Shown: positions 50,077 through 57,907, numbered from the stretch's first letter. The stretch is 64,000 nucleotides of DNA from Mycobacterium ostraviense (GCF_002705925.1 NZ_NKRE01000001.1:4743764-4807763); one strand, 5' to 3'. Numbers and translations: made by a program. Notes: generated by a model from the letters alone, not told the origin.

Positions 50077-50718
50077 CCCTGACGATGCCGAGGTGGCTTT
50101 GAGATACAGTGCGCCCCAAACTATTTCGGTCAGCGTGTTGGCCAGCTCGGCGTCCAACTCGGGTGGTTTCGCCGGCAGGCTCTGCTGGCAGACCCGCTCG
50201 ACCATCCAGGTCAGCGCATCGGCGGTGGCGGTCGCGGGCAGTTCGGCACGGATGGAGCCGTCGGCCTGGCCGCCCTCGATGACACTGGCCAGGCGCCGGG
50301 AGATGGCGCTCAGCAGATCGCGATAGGTTTGTGCCGCCATCGGGTCGTAGCCGGCCATCTCGCTGAGCGCGACCAGTAGTGGCTGATGACGCCGAAAGCT
50401 GGCGATGATGCCCGTCATGGCGGCGCGGACATCCTGAGGATTGTGTCGCCAGGCCACGTCCCACCACTGTGCGGCGCGGTGCGCCAGGTCGTCGAAGACC
50501 TGGCCGGCCAACCGGCGAAGCAGGTGGCCCTTGTCCTCGAAGTAGATGTAGAAGCTGGCGCGGGAGATGCCGGCCGCGGTGGCCAGCCGATCCACGCTGA
50601 GCTCGGTGAAGCTGGCGCCCTCGTTCATCAGCTGTTCGGTGGCGTCCAGCAGCCGGCGTTCCAGCTGCTCTCGTCGCTGCCGGCGGTTGGCCAGGGTGTT
50701 GCGAGTTACCGATGGCAT
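50065..50718 (-). CDS. TetR-family transcriptional regulator
   Basis: 217 residues from ATG 50718, with a GAGAG site. The N-terminal TetR HTH (about residues 18-65): RRLLDATEQLMNEGASFTELSVDRLATAAGISRASFYIYFEDKGHLL in segments. The C-terminal ligand domain has no recognisable relative. It diverges from the cytochrome P450 gene with 69 bp between starts, and a 15-bp palindrome overlaps the P450 start. It is therefore the likely local repressor. I recall no such gene between proB and nadE in H37Rv. Confidence 0.92.
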   Translation of the reverse strand: MPSVTRNTLANRRQRREQLERRLLDATEQLMNEGASFTELSVDRLATAAGISRASFYIYFEDKGHLLRRLAGQVFDDLAHRAAQWWDVAWRHNPQDVRAAMTGIIASFRRHQPLLVALSEMAGYDPMAAQTYRDLLSAISRRLASVIEGGQADGSIRAELPATATADALTWMVERVCQQSLPAKPPELDAELANTLTEIVWGALYLKATSASSGLNG

Positions 50719-50779
50719 CTCTCGTTTTGCGCCTTTCTTCGGTTTCGGGCGAGCATAACCGTCGATTCGACATCTTGAC

Positions 50780-50794
50780 TAGACACTATGTCTA
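50780..50794. promoter_or_regulatory. Palindromic operator candidate TAGACA-CTA-TGTCTA at the P450 start
   Basis: Perfect 6-bp arms with a 3-bp centre, covering the P450 ATG at 50788. TTGACT lies just upstream (50775-50780). Such placement fits repression by the divergent TetR protein, by blocking RNA polymerase or initiation on a leaderless transcript. Confidence 0.55.
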
Positions 50795-52062
50795 AACCTA
50801 TGGTCATGGGCGTGGCTGCTGGTACCCGTGCCTACGACACCATCGATCTGTCCTCGCGTAAGTTCTGGGCCTTGACCGCGGCCGAGCGGGAACGCTCGTT
50901 CGCGGTGCTGCGGTCCGAGCGTCCGGTGAGCTGGCACCGACCGGTCGACGACGCCCTGCTCCAAGATCCCGACGACCCTGGTTTTTGGGCGGTGACCCGG
51001 CGTTCCGACATCGTCACGGTCAGTCGCACCAACGAGGTGTTCCTGTCCGGCAAGGGCGTGCTCTTCGAAAACGTGCCCGTGGACCTGCTGGAAGGGTCGC
51101 AGTCGTTCCTGGCGATGGACCCGCCGCGACACACCAAGCTGCGCAAGCTGGTCAGTGCGGCGTTCACCCCGCGGCAGGTGCGCCGCATCGAGGACTCGAT
51201 CAAGACCAACGCCAAGGCCATCGTCGAAGAGCTGCGCGCGGCCGGCAGCGGTGTCGACTTCGTCGAGCACTGCGCCAAGGAACTGCCGATGCGCACCTTG
51301 TCGGACATGGTCGGGATTCCCGAATCCGAACGTGAGCCGGTGGCACATGCCGCCGACGCGTTGGTCTCCTGGGCCGACCCCGTCTACCTCGACGGGCGCA
51401 ACCCGGTGCAAGTCCTGTTCGAGAACCAGGCGTATCTGCATCAGCTGGCCGCCGAGCTGGCCGCCGAACGGCGCGACCACCCCGGCGACGACCTGTTCAG
51501 CGGCCTGGTGAACGCCGAGGTGGACGGCGACCGGCTCTCCGACGCCGATGTGGCGGCGTTCTTCGTGTTGCTCGCGGTGGCCGGCAACGACACCACCCGC
51601 CAAGCCACCAGTCACACACTGAAGGCGCTCACCGACTTTCCCGACCAGAAGGCTTGGCTGTTAGCGGATTTCGACAATCGGATCGGCACGGCGGTCGAGG
51701 AGTTCATCAGATGGGCTACCCCGGTGATGACGTTTCGCCGCACGGCCGCAACGGATTTCGAGCTGGCCGGCCAGACCATCACCGCCGGCGAGAAGGTGGT
51801 GATGTTCTATGCGTCCGGCAACCGGGACGAGGACGCGTTCGCCCATCCCGACCACTTCGACTTGAGTCGCAGTCCCAACCCGCATGTCGGCTTCGGCGGC
51901 GGCGGTGTGCACTTTTGCCTGGGCGCTCATGTGGCCCGGGCGCAGCTGCGCGCCATCTTCGGCGAGCTGCTGCGGCAGTTACCGGACATCGAGGCCGGCG
52001 ATCCGGCCTACGTGCCGGGCAACTTCGTGCACGCTATTCGCAGCATGTCGTGCACGCTCTAA
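50788..52062 (+). CDS. Cytochrome P450
   Basis: 424 residues from ATG 50788. No Shine-Dalgarno is visible, so the mRNA may be leaderless; ATG 50806 is an alternative. P450 signatures: I-helix AGNDTTRQATSH (about 270), ExxR at EEFIRW in the K helix, and the heme loop FGGGGVHFCLGAHVAR with axial Cys377. The family resembles mycobacterial CYPs of the CYP124/125/142 and CYP189-type group, but I cannot name the subfamily. Likely a sterol, fatty acid or terpenoid hydroxylase. No ferredoxin gene lies beside it. It is presumably controlled by the divergent TetR. Confidence 0.93.
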   Translation: MSKPMVMGVAAGTRAYDTIDLSSRKFWALTAAERERSFAVLRSERPVSWHRPVDDALLQDPDDPGFWAVTRRSDIVTVSRTNEVFLSGKGVLFENVPVDLLEGSQSFLAMDPPRHTKLRKLVSAAFTPRQVRRIEDSIKTNAKAIVEELRAAGSGVDFVEHCAKELPMRTLSDMVGIPESEREPVAHAADALVSWADPVYLDGRNPVQVLFENQAYLHQLAAELAAERRDHPGDDLFSGLVNAEVDGDRLSDADVAAFFVLLAVAGNDTTRQATSHTLKALTDFPDQKAWLLADFDNRIGTAVEEFIRWATPVMTFRRTAATDFELAGQTITAGEKVVMFYASGNRDEDAFAHPDHFDLSRSPNPHVGFGGGGVHFCLGAHVARAQLRAIFGELLRQLPDIEAGDPAYVPGNFVHAIRSMSCTL

Positions 52063-52080
52063 TGGGCCGCTCTAATGGGC
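52055..52080. repeat. 13-bp perfect tandem duplication at the convergent P450/sirtuin ends
   Basis: CGCTCTAATGGGC occurs twice back to back (52055-52067 and 52068-52080). It spans the TAA stop of the P450 gene and codes for the C-terminal residues of the sirtuin on the other strand. It looks like a recent slippage event. Confidence 0.8.
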
Positions 52081-52931
52081 CGCGGGCCCGCCAGCTCGGC
52101 GGCCAGCAGTGGCAACGTCTCCGAGCACCCGCCGTCGACCTTCACCGCGGCCACGTCGTCGCCGCGGGTGGGTCCCCGGTTGACGATCGCGATCGGGATC
52201 GCCAGGGCGGCGGCGCGGCGCACGAATCGGTAGCCGGAGAACACCGTCAGCGACGAGCCGGCGACCAGCAGCGCCTGCGCCCCTTCGAGCAGTGAATATG
52301 CCTGGGCTACACGGTCTTTGGGCACGTTTTCACCGAAGTAGACGATATCGGGCTTGAGTATGCCGGCGCAGCACGGACAGTCGAGGTAGCGAAACGATGC
52401 GGTGTCGGCGGCCGAGGCGATGACGGCGTCCGCGTCGGGAGCCACCGCCAATCCGCCGACCGCCGCGGCGCGTTCGGCGAATCCGGGGTTGAGCGCTTCG
52501 AGCTTTTCGGCCAGCGCGGCACGGCTCATGGTGTGGCCGCAACTCAGGCACGCCACCTGCGCGTAGGTACCGTGCAGATTGATCACGTTACGGCCGCCGG
52601 CTTTGGTGTGCAGCAGATCGACGTTCTGGGTGATCACGCCGGTCACCACCCCGGCCCGCTCCAGCGCGGCCAGCGCCCGATGTCCGGCATTGGGCACGGT
52701 GTGGTCCATGTGCCGCCAGCCGCAATGATTGCGGGCCCAGTACCGCCGGCGAAACACCGGATCCGAGGTGAACTGGCCGATGGTCATGGGATTGCTCGGC
52801 GGTGAGTCAGGTCCCCGGTAATCGGGTATGCCGGAGTCGGTGGAAATTCCCGCACCTGTGAGCACCGCGACCGGGCGGCCGGCCAGCAGCGCGACGAGTT
52901 CGGGGGAGTCCACCCAACCGAGCCTAGGCAT
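52059..52931 (-). CDS. NAD-dependent protein deacylase, SIR2 family
   Basis: 290 residues from ATG 52931. Sirtuin motifs in order: VAVLTGAGISTDSGIPDYRGP, ITQNVDLLH, NLHGT with the catalytic His, a zinc site CLSC ... CPCC, then VYFGENVP, VAGSSLTVFSG and AIVNRGPT. It removes acyl groups from lysine using NAD, giving nicotinamide and O-acyl-ADP-ribose. The frame is open upstream to 53108, but that part overlaps nadE and is Arg/His rich. It diverges from nadE, whose start is 54 bp away. It differs from the usual mycobacterial Rv1151c-type sirtuin in place. Confidence 0.93.
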   Translation of the reverse strand: MPRLGWVDSPELVALLAGRPVAVLTGAGISTDSGIPDYRGPDSPPSNPMTIGQFTSDPVFRRRYWARNHCGWRHMDHTVPNAGHRALAALERAGVVTGVITQNVDLLHTKAGGRNVINLHGTYAQVACLSCGHTMSRAALAEKLEALNPGFAERAAAVGGLAVAPDADAVIASAADTASFRYLDCPCCAGILKPDIVYFGENVPKDRVAQAYSLLEGAQALLVAGSSLTVFSGYRFVRRAAALAIPIAIVNRGPTRGDDVAAVKVDGGCSETLPLLAAELAGPRPIRAAH

Positions 52932-52985
52932 CCGCCGACACCCCGTCACCCGATCTCGATCGTGGTACCGCGACAATGGAGGGCA

Positions 52986-55028
52986 ATGAGCTTCTATTCC
53001 GCATACCGGCACGGGTTCGTGCGCGTCGCCGCGTGCACGCACCACACCACGATCGGCGACCCCGCGGCCAATGCCGCCTCGGCACTGGGCCTGGCGCGCC
53101 AGTGCCACGACGACGGCGTCGCGCTGGCGGTGTTTCCCGAGCTGACGTTGTCGGGGTACTCGATCGAGGACATCCTGCTGCAGGACGCCCTGCTCGACGC
53201 CGTCGAGGACGCGCTGCTAGACGTGGTCGCGCAGTCCGCCGACCTGCTACCGGTCCTGGTGGTCGGCGCGCCGCTGCGGTATCGGCATCGCATCTACAAC
53301 ACCGCGGTCGTCGTCCATCGCGGCGCCGTGCTGGGTGTGGTCCCGAAGTCCTATCTGCCCACCTACCGGGAGTTCTACGAGAGCCGGCAGCTGGCGGCCG
53401 GCGACGATGAGCGTGGCAGCCTGCGGATCGGTGGATCGGACGTGCCGTTCGGCCCCGATCTGCTCTTCGCGGCGTCGGATCTGCCCGGATTCGTCCTGCA
53501 CGTCGAGATCTGCGAGGACATGTTCGTCCCGGTACCGCCCAGCGCCGAGGCGGCGCTGGCCGGAGCGACCGTGTTGGCCAACCTGTCCGGCAGCCCGATC
53601 ACCATCGGGCGCGCCGAGGACCGCTGCCTGCTGGCCCGCTCGGCGTCGGCGCGGTGCCTGGCCGCCTATGTCTACGCCGCCGCCGGCGAGGGGGAGTCGA
53701 CGACTGACCTGGCGTGGGACGGCCAGACAGTGATCTGGGAGAACGGGGTGCTGCTGGCACAATCCGAGCGCTTCCCGAAGGGAGAGCGTCGCTCGGTGGC
53801 CGACGTGGACACCGAGCTGCTCCGATCAGAGCGGCTGCGGATGGGTACTTTCGACGACAATCGGCGTCACCACCGGGCAGCAGTGGAGTCGTTCCGGCGC
53901 ATCGAGTTCCGGGTCGATCCGCCCACCGGCGACATCGGCTTGTGGCGAACCGTCGAACGGTTCCCGTTCGTGCCCGCCGATCCGCAACGGCTGCAACAGG
54001 ATTGCTACGAGGCCTACAACATCCAGGTGTCCGGCCTCGAGCAGCGGCTGCGGGCACTGAACTACCCGAAGGTGGTCATCGGCGTGTCGGGCGGTCTGGA
54101 CTCCACGCACGCGCTGATCGTCGCCGCCCGTGCCATGGACCGCGAAGGCCGGTCGCGCAGCGACATTCTGGCGTTCACCCTGCCCGGCTTCGCCACCGGT
54201 GATCGCACCAAGAGCAACGCGGTCAAGCTGGCGCGGGCGCTGGGCGCCACCTTCGAGGAAATCGATATCCGTGACACCGCAGCGCTGATGCTCAACGAAA
54301 TGGGCCATCCGTTCGCGCGCGGTGAGAAGGTCTACGACGTCACGTTCGAGAACGTGCAGGCCGGTCTGCGCACCGATTATCTGTTCCGCATCGCGAACCA
54401 GCGCGGCGGCATCGTGCTGGGCACCGGGGACCTGTCCGAGCTGGGCCTGGGCTGGTCGACATACGGTGTCGGCGACCAGATGTCGCACTACAACGTCAAT
54501 GCCGGGGTGCCCAAGACGCTGATCCAGCACCTGATCCGCTGGGTCATCTCCTCGGGCGAATTCGACGAGCAGGTGTGCGAGGTGCTGCAGTCGGTGCTCG
54601 ACACCGAGATCACTCCGGAGCTGGTTCCCAGCGGTGAGGAGGAGGAACTGCAGAGCAGCGAGGCGAAGGTGGGACCCTTTGCATTGCAGGACTTCTCGCT
54701 GTTCCAGGTGCTGCGCTTCGGGTTCCGGCCGTCGAAGATCGCGTTCCTGGCCTGGCATGCATGGAGTGACTCCGAGCGCGGCACGTGGCCACCCGGCTTC
54801 CCGCACGACAAGCGGCCGTCCTACTCGCTGTCCGAGATCCGGCACTGGCTGCAGGTTTTCGTTGAGCGGTTTTATTCGTTCAGCCAGTTCAAACGTTCGG
54901 CAATGCCCAACGGCCCCAAGGTGTCGCACGGGGGCGCGCTGTCACCGCGGGGGGATTGGCGTGCCCCGTCGGATATGCCGGCGCGAACCTGGCTCGAGCA
55001 GATCGAACAGGAAGTGCCGCAAGACTGA
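52986..55028 (+). CDS. nadE: Glutamine-dependent NAD synthetase
   Basis: 680 residues from ATG 52986, with GGAGGGC upstream. The N-terminal nitrilase-type glutaminase domain has the Glu-Lys-Cys triad: FPELTLSGYS (Glu), VPKSYLPTYREFYE (Lys) and EICEDMF (Cys176). The C-terminal synthetase domain has the PPi loop VSGGLDSTHA and GTGDLSELGLGWSTYG. It amidates deamido-NAD with glutamine and ATP. The length is one residue from the tuberculosis enzyme. It shares its promoter region with the divergent sirtuin. Confidence 0.97.
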   Translation: MSFYSAYRHGFVRVAACTHHTTIGDPAANAASALGLARQCHDDGVALAVFPELTLSGYSIEDILLQDALLDAVEDALLDVVAQSADLLPVLVVGAPLRYRHRIYNTAVVVHRGAVLGVVPKSYLPTYREFYESRQLAAGDDERGSLRIGGSDVPFGPDLLFAASDLPGFVLHVEICEDMFVPVPPSAEAALAGATVLANLSGSPITIGRAEDRCLLARSASARCLAAYVYAAAGEGESTTDLAWDGQTVIWENGVLLAQSERFPKGERRSVADVDTELLRSERLRMGTFDDNRRHHRAAVESFRRIEFRVDPPTGDIGLWRTVERFPFVPADPQRLQQDCYEAYNIQVSGLEQRLRALNYPKVVIGVSGGLDSTHALIVAARAMDREGRSRSDILAFTLPGFATGDRTKSNAVKLARALGATFEEIDIRDTAALMLNEMGHPFARGEKVYDVTFENVQAGLRTDYLFRIANQRGGIVLGTGDLSELGLGWSTYGVGDQMSHYNVNAGVPKTLIQHLIRWVISSGEFDEQVCEVLQSVLDTEITPELVPSGEEEELQSSEAKVGPFALQDFSLFQVLRFGFRPSKIAFLAWHAWSDSERGTWPPGFPHDKRPSYSLSEIRHWLQVFVERFYSFSQFKRSAMPNGPKVSHGGALSPRGDWRAPSDMPARTWLEQIEQEVPQD

Positions 55029-55440
55029 ACACGACTTAAAGATGTTTCGGTAATAGAGTGAATCGCTGCGTGGGTTCTGTGGCAGGAAAGTCTGTAGACG
55101 GCGGTCGGGGACGGGCTACAGAATGCCTGCGCCGGCGGGACTTTCAAGGTCTTGAGGATCGGCGGATGGCCGCAGCCGATATGTTTGCGCCCGCGGCAAG
55201 CATCAGATCGACGTAGTAGACAAGCTGGGCGTTTCGGCGCGGACTGTGTCGCTGGCCTACCGGCCTCACGTCAGCGAGGCTGCGCGGGTGCTGCACGACC
55301 TGCACGCCCACGTCAGCGACGACAAGGTCACCTTGATCGAGGACGATCCTGGATCGAAACATTCAGATCTCTAAATCCCTTGTGTCACTGTGGTTTCTGT
55401 GGTCACATGATGGCGGTTCTTGTCGGTGGTCCTTCGTAAC
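55029..55440. other. Gap after nadE with a possible frame-broken gene remnant
   Basis: About 410 bp. In the stretch 55167-55373 a coherent peptide can be read only by shifting frame: MAAADMFAPAAS from 55167, then from about 55196 GKHQIDVVDKLGVSARTVSL, then a tail with VLHDLHAHVSDD, ending at a TAA. VVDKLGVSARTVSL resembles a helix-turn-helix. It looks like a decayed small gene; I do not recognise it. Confidence 0.35.
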
Positions 55441-55753
55441 ATGTCAGGCATGGGTTCGGGCAGTCGTGAGGCGATCGTCGAGGTCTTCAACGCGCTCGAC
55501 GCGGACCTGGACTGCTTGTCACGTCCGGGGCTGGGCCAGCACCGGGCGCACCGACATCAACGACCTCACCCTGGCTTGCGGGATCGACAACCGACTCGTC
55601 GAGAAAGGTTGGCGCACCCGCAAAAACGCCCACGGCGACACCGAATGGATACCCCCGGCGCACCTGGATCACGGGCAACCCCGCACCAACCCCTACCATC
55701 GCCCCGAAAGATTCCTACGCGGCGACGGCGGCGACGACGACGAACCCGATTGA
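55441..55753 (+). pseudogene. 13E12-repeat (DUF222/HNH) gene remnant with large internal deletion
   Basis: The start MSGMGSGSREAIVEVFNALD in one frame is the typical N terminus of mycobacterial 13E12 (REP13E12) DUF222-HNH proteins. After about 26 codons the reading breaks. The C-terminal end continues in another frame from about 55530: WASTGRTDINDLTLACGIDN, then NRLVEKGWRTRKNAHGDTEW and IPPAHLDHGQPRTNPYHRPE. That is the tail after the HNH His. More than 300 residues of the usual 450-500 are gone, so no nuclease can be made. The family is repeated in mycobacterial genomes and is linked to prophage-like integration sites. Confidence 0.8.
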
Positions 55754-55757
55754 CGCT

Positions 55758-56270
55758 TTAAATTTGTTGGCAAAGCGGCAGATAGCCCTGTGCCGCCAGC
55801 CGCGCCAGGACCCCGCCGCTGTCGATGATGTCGAGGATCAGGTTCGGCAGTACGGGCACCGTTCCGCAGGCTCCGGTGGTGTCGTTACGCCAGCTGCCCT
55901 CGCTCAGATCGAAGGTTGCGCGATCGCCCTCGCGAAAGATACTGGTGGCGTTCGGAACTGTCATCGCGGGCAGCCCGGCGTTGACCGCATTGCGGAAGAA
56001 CAGGGAGTTGAATTCCTCGGCGACCAGACCCGCGATACCGAGCTCGACGAACAGGGCCGCAACCGGCCGCGACGACCCGACGCCGAAGTTCCTGCCGGCC
56101 ACCAGGATATCGCCCGGCGACACCTGATCGGTCCAGCCGGGACGAAGTTGGTGAAAAACGTGCCTGGCCGCCTCGGGCGGATCCATCTTCATGGCAAAGC
56201 CGGGGTACATGGCATCGGTATTCAGGTTGTCGCCGAAGACCCACACCCTGCCGCTGAAAGTGAGTGTCAT
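55758..56270 (-). CDS. LeuD-like dehydratase small subunit
   Basis: 170 residues from ATG 56270. Aconitase/IPM dehydratase swivel domain: SGRVWVFGDNLNTDAMYPG, ILVAGRNFGVGSSRPVAALF (the GSSR substrate-binding loop), LVAEEFNSLFFRNAVNAGLP. Complete by length. It would pair with a LeuC-type large subunit to hydrate/dehydrate a hydroxy-diacid, but its partner upstream survives only as a fragment overlapping it by ATGA. The cluster with a PEP mutase-type lyase suggests a 2,3-dimethylmalate-type pathway rather than leucine synthesis (inference). It is probably not functional alone. Confidence 0.85.
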   Translation of the reverse strand: MTLTFSGRVWVFGDNLNTDAMYPGFAMKMDPPEAARHVFHQLRPGWTDQVSPGDILVAGRNFGVGSSRPVAALFVELGIAGLVAEEFNSLFFRNAVNAGLPAMTVPNATSIFREGDRATFDLSEGSWRNDTTGACGTVPVLPNLILDIIDSGGVLARLAAQGYLPLCQQI

Positions 56271-56575
56271 GCAGCCAAACTCCTCGGGTCGGTGATGTAA
56301 CCGGTGACCGCTGAGGCGGCGACGGTCGCCGGTGCGGCCATGAAGATCCGCGCCTCGGTGCTGCCCATCCGCCCGGTGAAGTTGCGGGTGCTCGAGGTGA
56401 TGCACACCTCGCCGGGCCCGACCACCCCCATGTGGTAGCCGAAGCAGGTGGCGTTGGTGACGACCGCGCCGGCGTCGGCGATGTCCTGTAAGTAGCCCAG
56501 CCGCATGGCCTCCCGGTACACCGCTTGGGAAGCGGGCGTGACCAGCAGCCGCACCCCCGGCGCTACGCTGCGGCT
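56267..56575 (-). pseudogene. LeuC-like large subunit, C-terminal fragment only
   Basis: Read in its own frame, the sequence gives VAPGVRLLVTPASQAVYREA, GYLQDIADAGAVVTNATCFG, STRNFTGRMGSTEARIFMAA and PATVAASAVTGYITDPR. This is the last ~100 residues of an aconitase-family large subunit. The N-terminal three quarters, with most of the cluster-binding region, are missing. It has no start of its own and is joined out of frame to the lyase fragment upstream at about 56565-56590. The 3' end is intact and coupled to the LeuD-like gene. Confidence 0.8.
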
Positions 56576-57005
56576 CGGCCGCCAGGGTCTGCTCGAACAC
56601 CGCGGCGTCCACCACCCGTTTGTCGGGCAGATGGCCACACCGCTTGGGAAATGACTGGTCCTCCAACTGGATCGCGGCCACACCGGCGTTGTCATAGGAG
56701 CGGACGGTGCGCACCACGTTCCTGGGGGCGCCGTAGCCGGTGTCGGCGTCGGCGATCAGCGGAATGTCGCCCAGCACGCCGACGACCATCCGCGCCCGCG
56801 CGGCCATTTCCGACGCGGTGACCAGGCCGATATCGGGTAGGCCGAAACCGGAGGCCGCCACCCCGGATCCGGTGAGATACGCCGCGTGGTGACCGGTGCG
56901 TTTGGTCAGGTGCGCCGAGATTCCGTCGAAAAGCCCTGGCGCAATGACGAGTTCACCTGTGTCGAGGAGGGCTCGCAGTCGCCGGCGAGCCGGTGTGGTT
57001 GGCAT
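56576..57005 (-). pseudogene. PEP mutase/isocitrate lyase-family lyase, truncated by deletion
   Basis: From ATG 57005, with GGAGAGG upstream, the frame codes for the N-terminal ~143 residues of an isocitrate lyase/PEP mutase-type enzyme: VIAPGLFDGISAHL, AAYLTGSGVAASGFGLPDIG, IPLIADADTGYG (metal-binding Asp), AIQLEDQ and the catalytic loop KRCGH. The barrel then stops near LAAE, and the frame runs on into leuC-type DNA in the wrong frame. About half of the enzyme is missing. The long open frame down to 55758 is a chance fusion of this fragment, the leuC fragment in the wrong frame, and the LeuD-like protein. Confidence 0.8.
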
Positions 57006-57040
57006 GGATGGTCGGTCCTCTCCGCTGTTGGTCAAAGTTG

Positions 57041-57054
57041 TTATACACATATAA
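57041..57054. promoter_or_regulatory. Palindrome TTATA-CACA-TATAA between divergent lyase and gntR genes
   Basis: Perfect 5-bp arms around a 4-bp centre, overlapping a consensus -10 TATAAT at 57050-57055. A TTGGTC -35-like element lies 16 bp upstream of that -10. It fits an autoregulatory operator of the adjacent GntR protein that also controls the minus-strand cluster. Confidence 0.5.
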
Positions 57055-57091
57055 TGACATGTCGCGAGGCGCAACCGCAGGATATGGAAGC

Positions 57092-57907
57092 ATGGGCGCC
57101 GTGCACCAAACCAGGGGGAAAACCGCATCCGTGTCGGCCACCGCCGGGGTGCCGCTGCACCGGCAGCTCTTCCTGGTGCTGCACGACGAGATCGAGCGCG
57201 GCGTCCTTGCCCCGGGCGATGCGCTACCCACCGAGCAGGCGCTGTGCGAGCAATTCGGAATTTCCCGGATCACCGTGCGGCGCGCCCTGGCCGATCTGGC
57301 CGAGCAGGGATACATCCAGCGCAAGCACGGCGTGGGTTCTTTTGTGCGGGAACGGGTTCCAGCAGACCGGTCGGCGCCGGGCCGCTCGTATCTGGACGGG
57401 TTACGCCAGACCCAGTTCGAGACCGAGGCCGAGATCGTCGAACTCGGGGTACGGCGACCGCCGCATGCGGTGGCGCAGGCGCTGCAGACGACCGGCGAGC
57501 TGCTCCACGTGGTGCGGTTGCGGCGGCAACGCCGCACCGGCGAGCCGTTGATCCTGAGCGACGTCTGGTTGCCGGCCGAACTGGCCGACACGCTGACCGA
57601 ATCCGCGCTGCGCAAAGCACCGCTGTACGAACTGGTGAGGCGAACCGGGGTGGTCGTGGATCGCGTGCAACACGAGATCACCGCCGAAATCGCCGGTCCC
57701 CGTAACGCGCAGCTCCTCGAGACGGCGATCGGCGCCGCGCTGCTGCGGATCAATCGGCTGATATTCGCGGCGGGCGTGCCACATCGCTACCAGTCCGTAC
57801 TCTTGTCGCCGACCCGCAGCCGCGTGCTGCTGACGCAGTCCTCCGATGAACTCGAGACCGCCGACGGTCTGGCGATCGCCCACGACGTGCGCCGCAAGCC
57901 TACGTGA
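57092..57907 (+). CDS. GntR-family regulator, HutC subfamily (UTRA domain)
   Basis: 271 residues from ATG 57092, with AGGA at 57079-57082. ATG 57059 would add 11 residues but lies before the expected transcription start. The winged helix HTH (about residues 20-85): PLHRQLFLVLHDEIERG, LPTEQALCEQFGISRITVRRAL, GYIQRKHGVGSFV. The UTRA ligand domain (about 100-265) has TGEPLILSDVWLPAELAD and LYELVRRTGVVVDRVQHEI. It diverges from the broken lyase-LeuC-LeuD cluster, its probable target. The 3' end overlaps rbsK by 8 bp. Confidence 0.92.
   Translation: MGAVHQTRGKTASVSATAGVPLHRQLFLVLHDEIERGVLAPGDALPTEQALCEQFGISRITVRRALADLAEQGYIQRKHGVGSFVRERVPADRSAPGRSYLDGLRQTQFETEAEIVELGVRRPPHAVAQALQTTGELLHVVRLRRQRRTGEPLILSDVWLPAELADTLTESALRKAPLYELVRRTGVVVDRVQHEITAEIAGPRNAQLLETAIGAALLRINRLIFAAGVPHRYQSVLLSPTRSRVLLTQSSDELETADGLAIAHDVRRKPT

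Noticed and set aside
55758..57128. A single 456-residue fusion enzyme
   Set aside because: The middle third is leuC DNA in the wrong frame (Arg/His/Gly-rich), and the start before 57005 is unsupported. It is better explained as a deletion chimera plus an intact LeuD-like gene.
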